Shown here: one piece after another, positions 63,973-64,000 of the stretch
Layout of the letters: every line of letters begins with the position of its first letter
Position numbering within the stretch: the first letter of the stretch is position 1
DNA from: Lentibacillus saliphilus
Lineage (GTDB): Bacteria > Bacillota > Bacilli > Bacillales > Amphibacillaceae
DNA: 64,000 nt
NCBI RefSeq assembly: GCF_019093865.1
Contig: NZ_JABJXD010000005.1
Span: 1 to 64,000 of the forward strand
Reading direction: 5' to 3'
Program-made: the position numbers and the translations under genes
Notes under the pieces: model-generated
What the model was told of the DNA's origin: nothing
Databases searched by the model: none
What the model saw: only the letters and a program-made list of their open reading frames with translations

Positions 63973-64000
63973 AATAACCCCCCTTTTTCACAGTGTACTA

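Overview
The window looks like an oriC-proximal stretch of a Bacillales (Bacillaceae-type) chromosome. The evidence is the purA - M23 peptidase - walR-walK-walH-walI-walJ-htrA - rlmH order, which is the classic low-GC Gram-positive arrangement left of oriC, together with AGGAGG-type ribosome binding sites, TTG/GTG starts, a PurR-box pair before purA and DnaA-box clusters. No rRNA, tRNA or CRISPR array was seen.

Region 1 (1-28,888) is mostly conserved chromosome. It holds the end of an unknown beta-rich protein, a small membrane protein, a heavily deleted class II ribonucleotide reductase relic, purA under PurR-like control, a LysM/G5/M23 cell-wall hydrolase, the WalRK operon, an HtrA-type protease, two DnaA-box clusters, a DoxX protein, an ABC exporter, a lipoprotein, a GNAT enzyme and a pseudouridine catabolic operon (HTH-kinase fusion plus psuG). 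A block follows with two nearly identical M20 amidohydrolases, two MFS transporters and a TetR regulator, and then GrpB and rlmH. Two intergenic tandem arrays (21-bp and about 20-bp periods) lie here.

Region 2 (28,889 to about 36,000) starts at the rlmH stop codon with an abrupt change to AT-rich DNA. It carries a ParB-like gene with a Dam-type adenine methyltransferase, a Shedu-like relic, a C-terminally truncated FAD oxidoreductase, an AbaSI-like modification-dependent nuclease and a RhuM relic. The rlmH 3' end fits the SCC-type attachment consensus with one mismatch, and a matching 12-mer lies just after the methyltransferase, so a small SCC-like insertion is plausible, although no ccr recombinase is present.

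Region 3 (36,000-43,600) is more housekeeping-like: a GNAT enzyme, OsmC with a lipoyl-domain dihydrolipoamide dehydrogenase, MarR, DUF421, FUSC and a lipoprotein, with a 228-bp GC-rich element bounded by terminal inverted repeats.

Region 4 (43,600-64,000) is a second accessory, defence-rich region. It contains frameshifted or decayed genes, a DUF262/HNH (GmrSD-like) protein, a radC relic, a complete Type III restriction-modification pair, a sigma-region-2-only protein, an XRE regulator with a palindromic operator, a Uma2 relic, small membrane proteins, and a phage-type replication module (excisionase-like HTH, DnaD protein, helicase loader, DnaB). Inserted after dnaB is a pair of overlapping AT-rich DGQHR (DndB-like) genes flanked by 89-bp perfect direct repeats of the dnaB 3' end. 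This orphan DGQHR pair is the best candidate for an undescribed system. Three ParB/Srx-like nucleotide-binding signatures (EGNRR, DGQQR, DGQHR) occur in separate defence-like loci in this one window.
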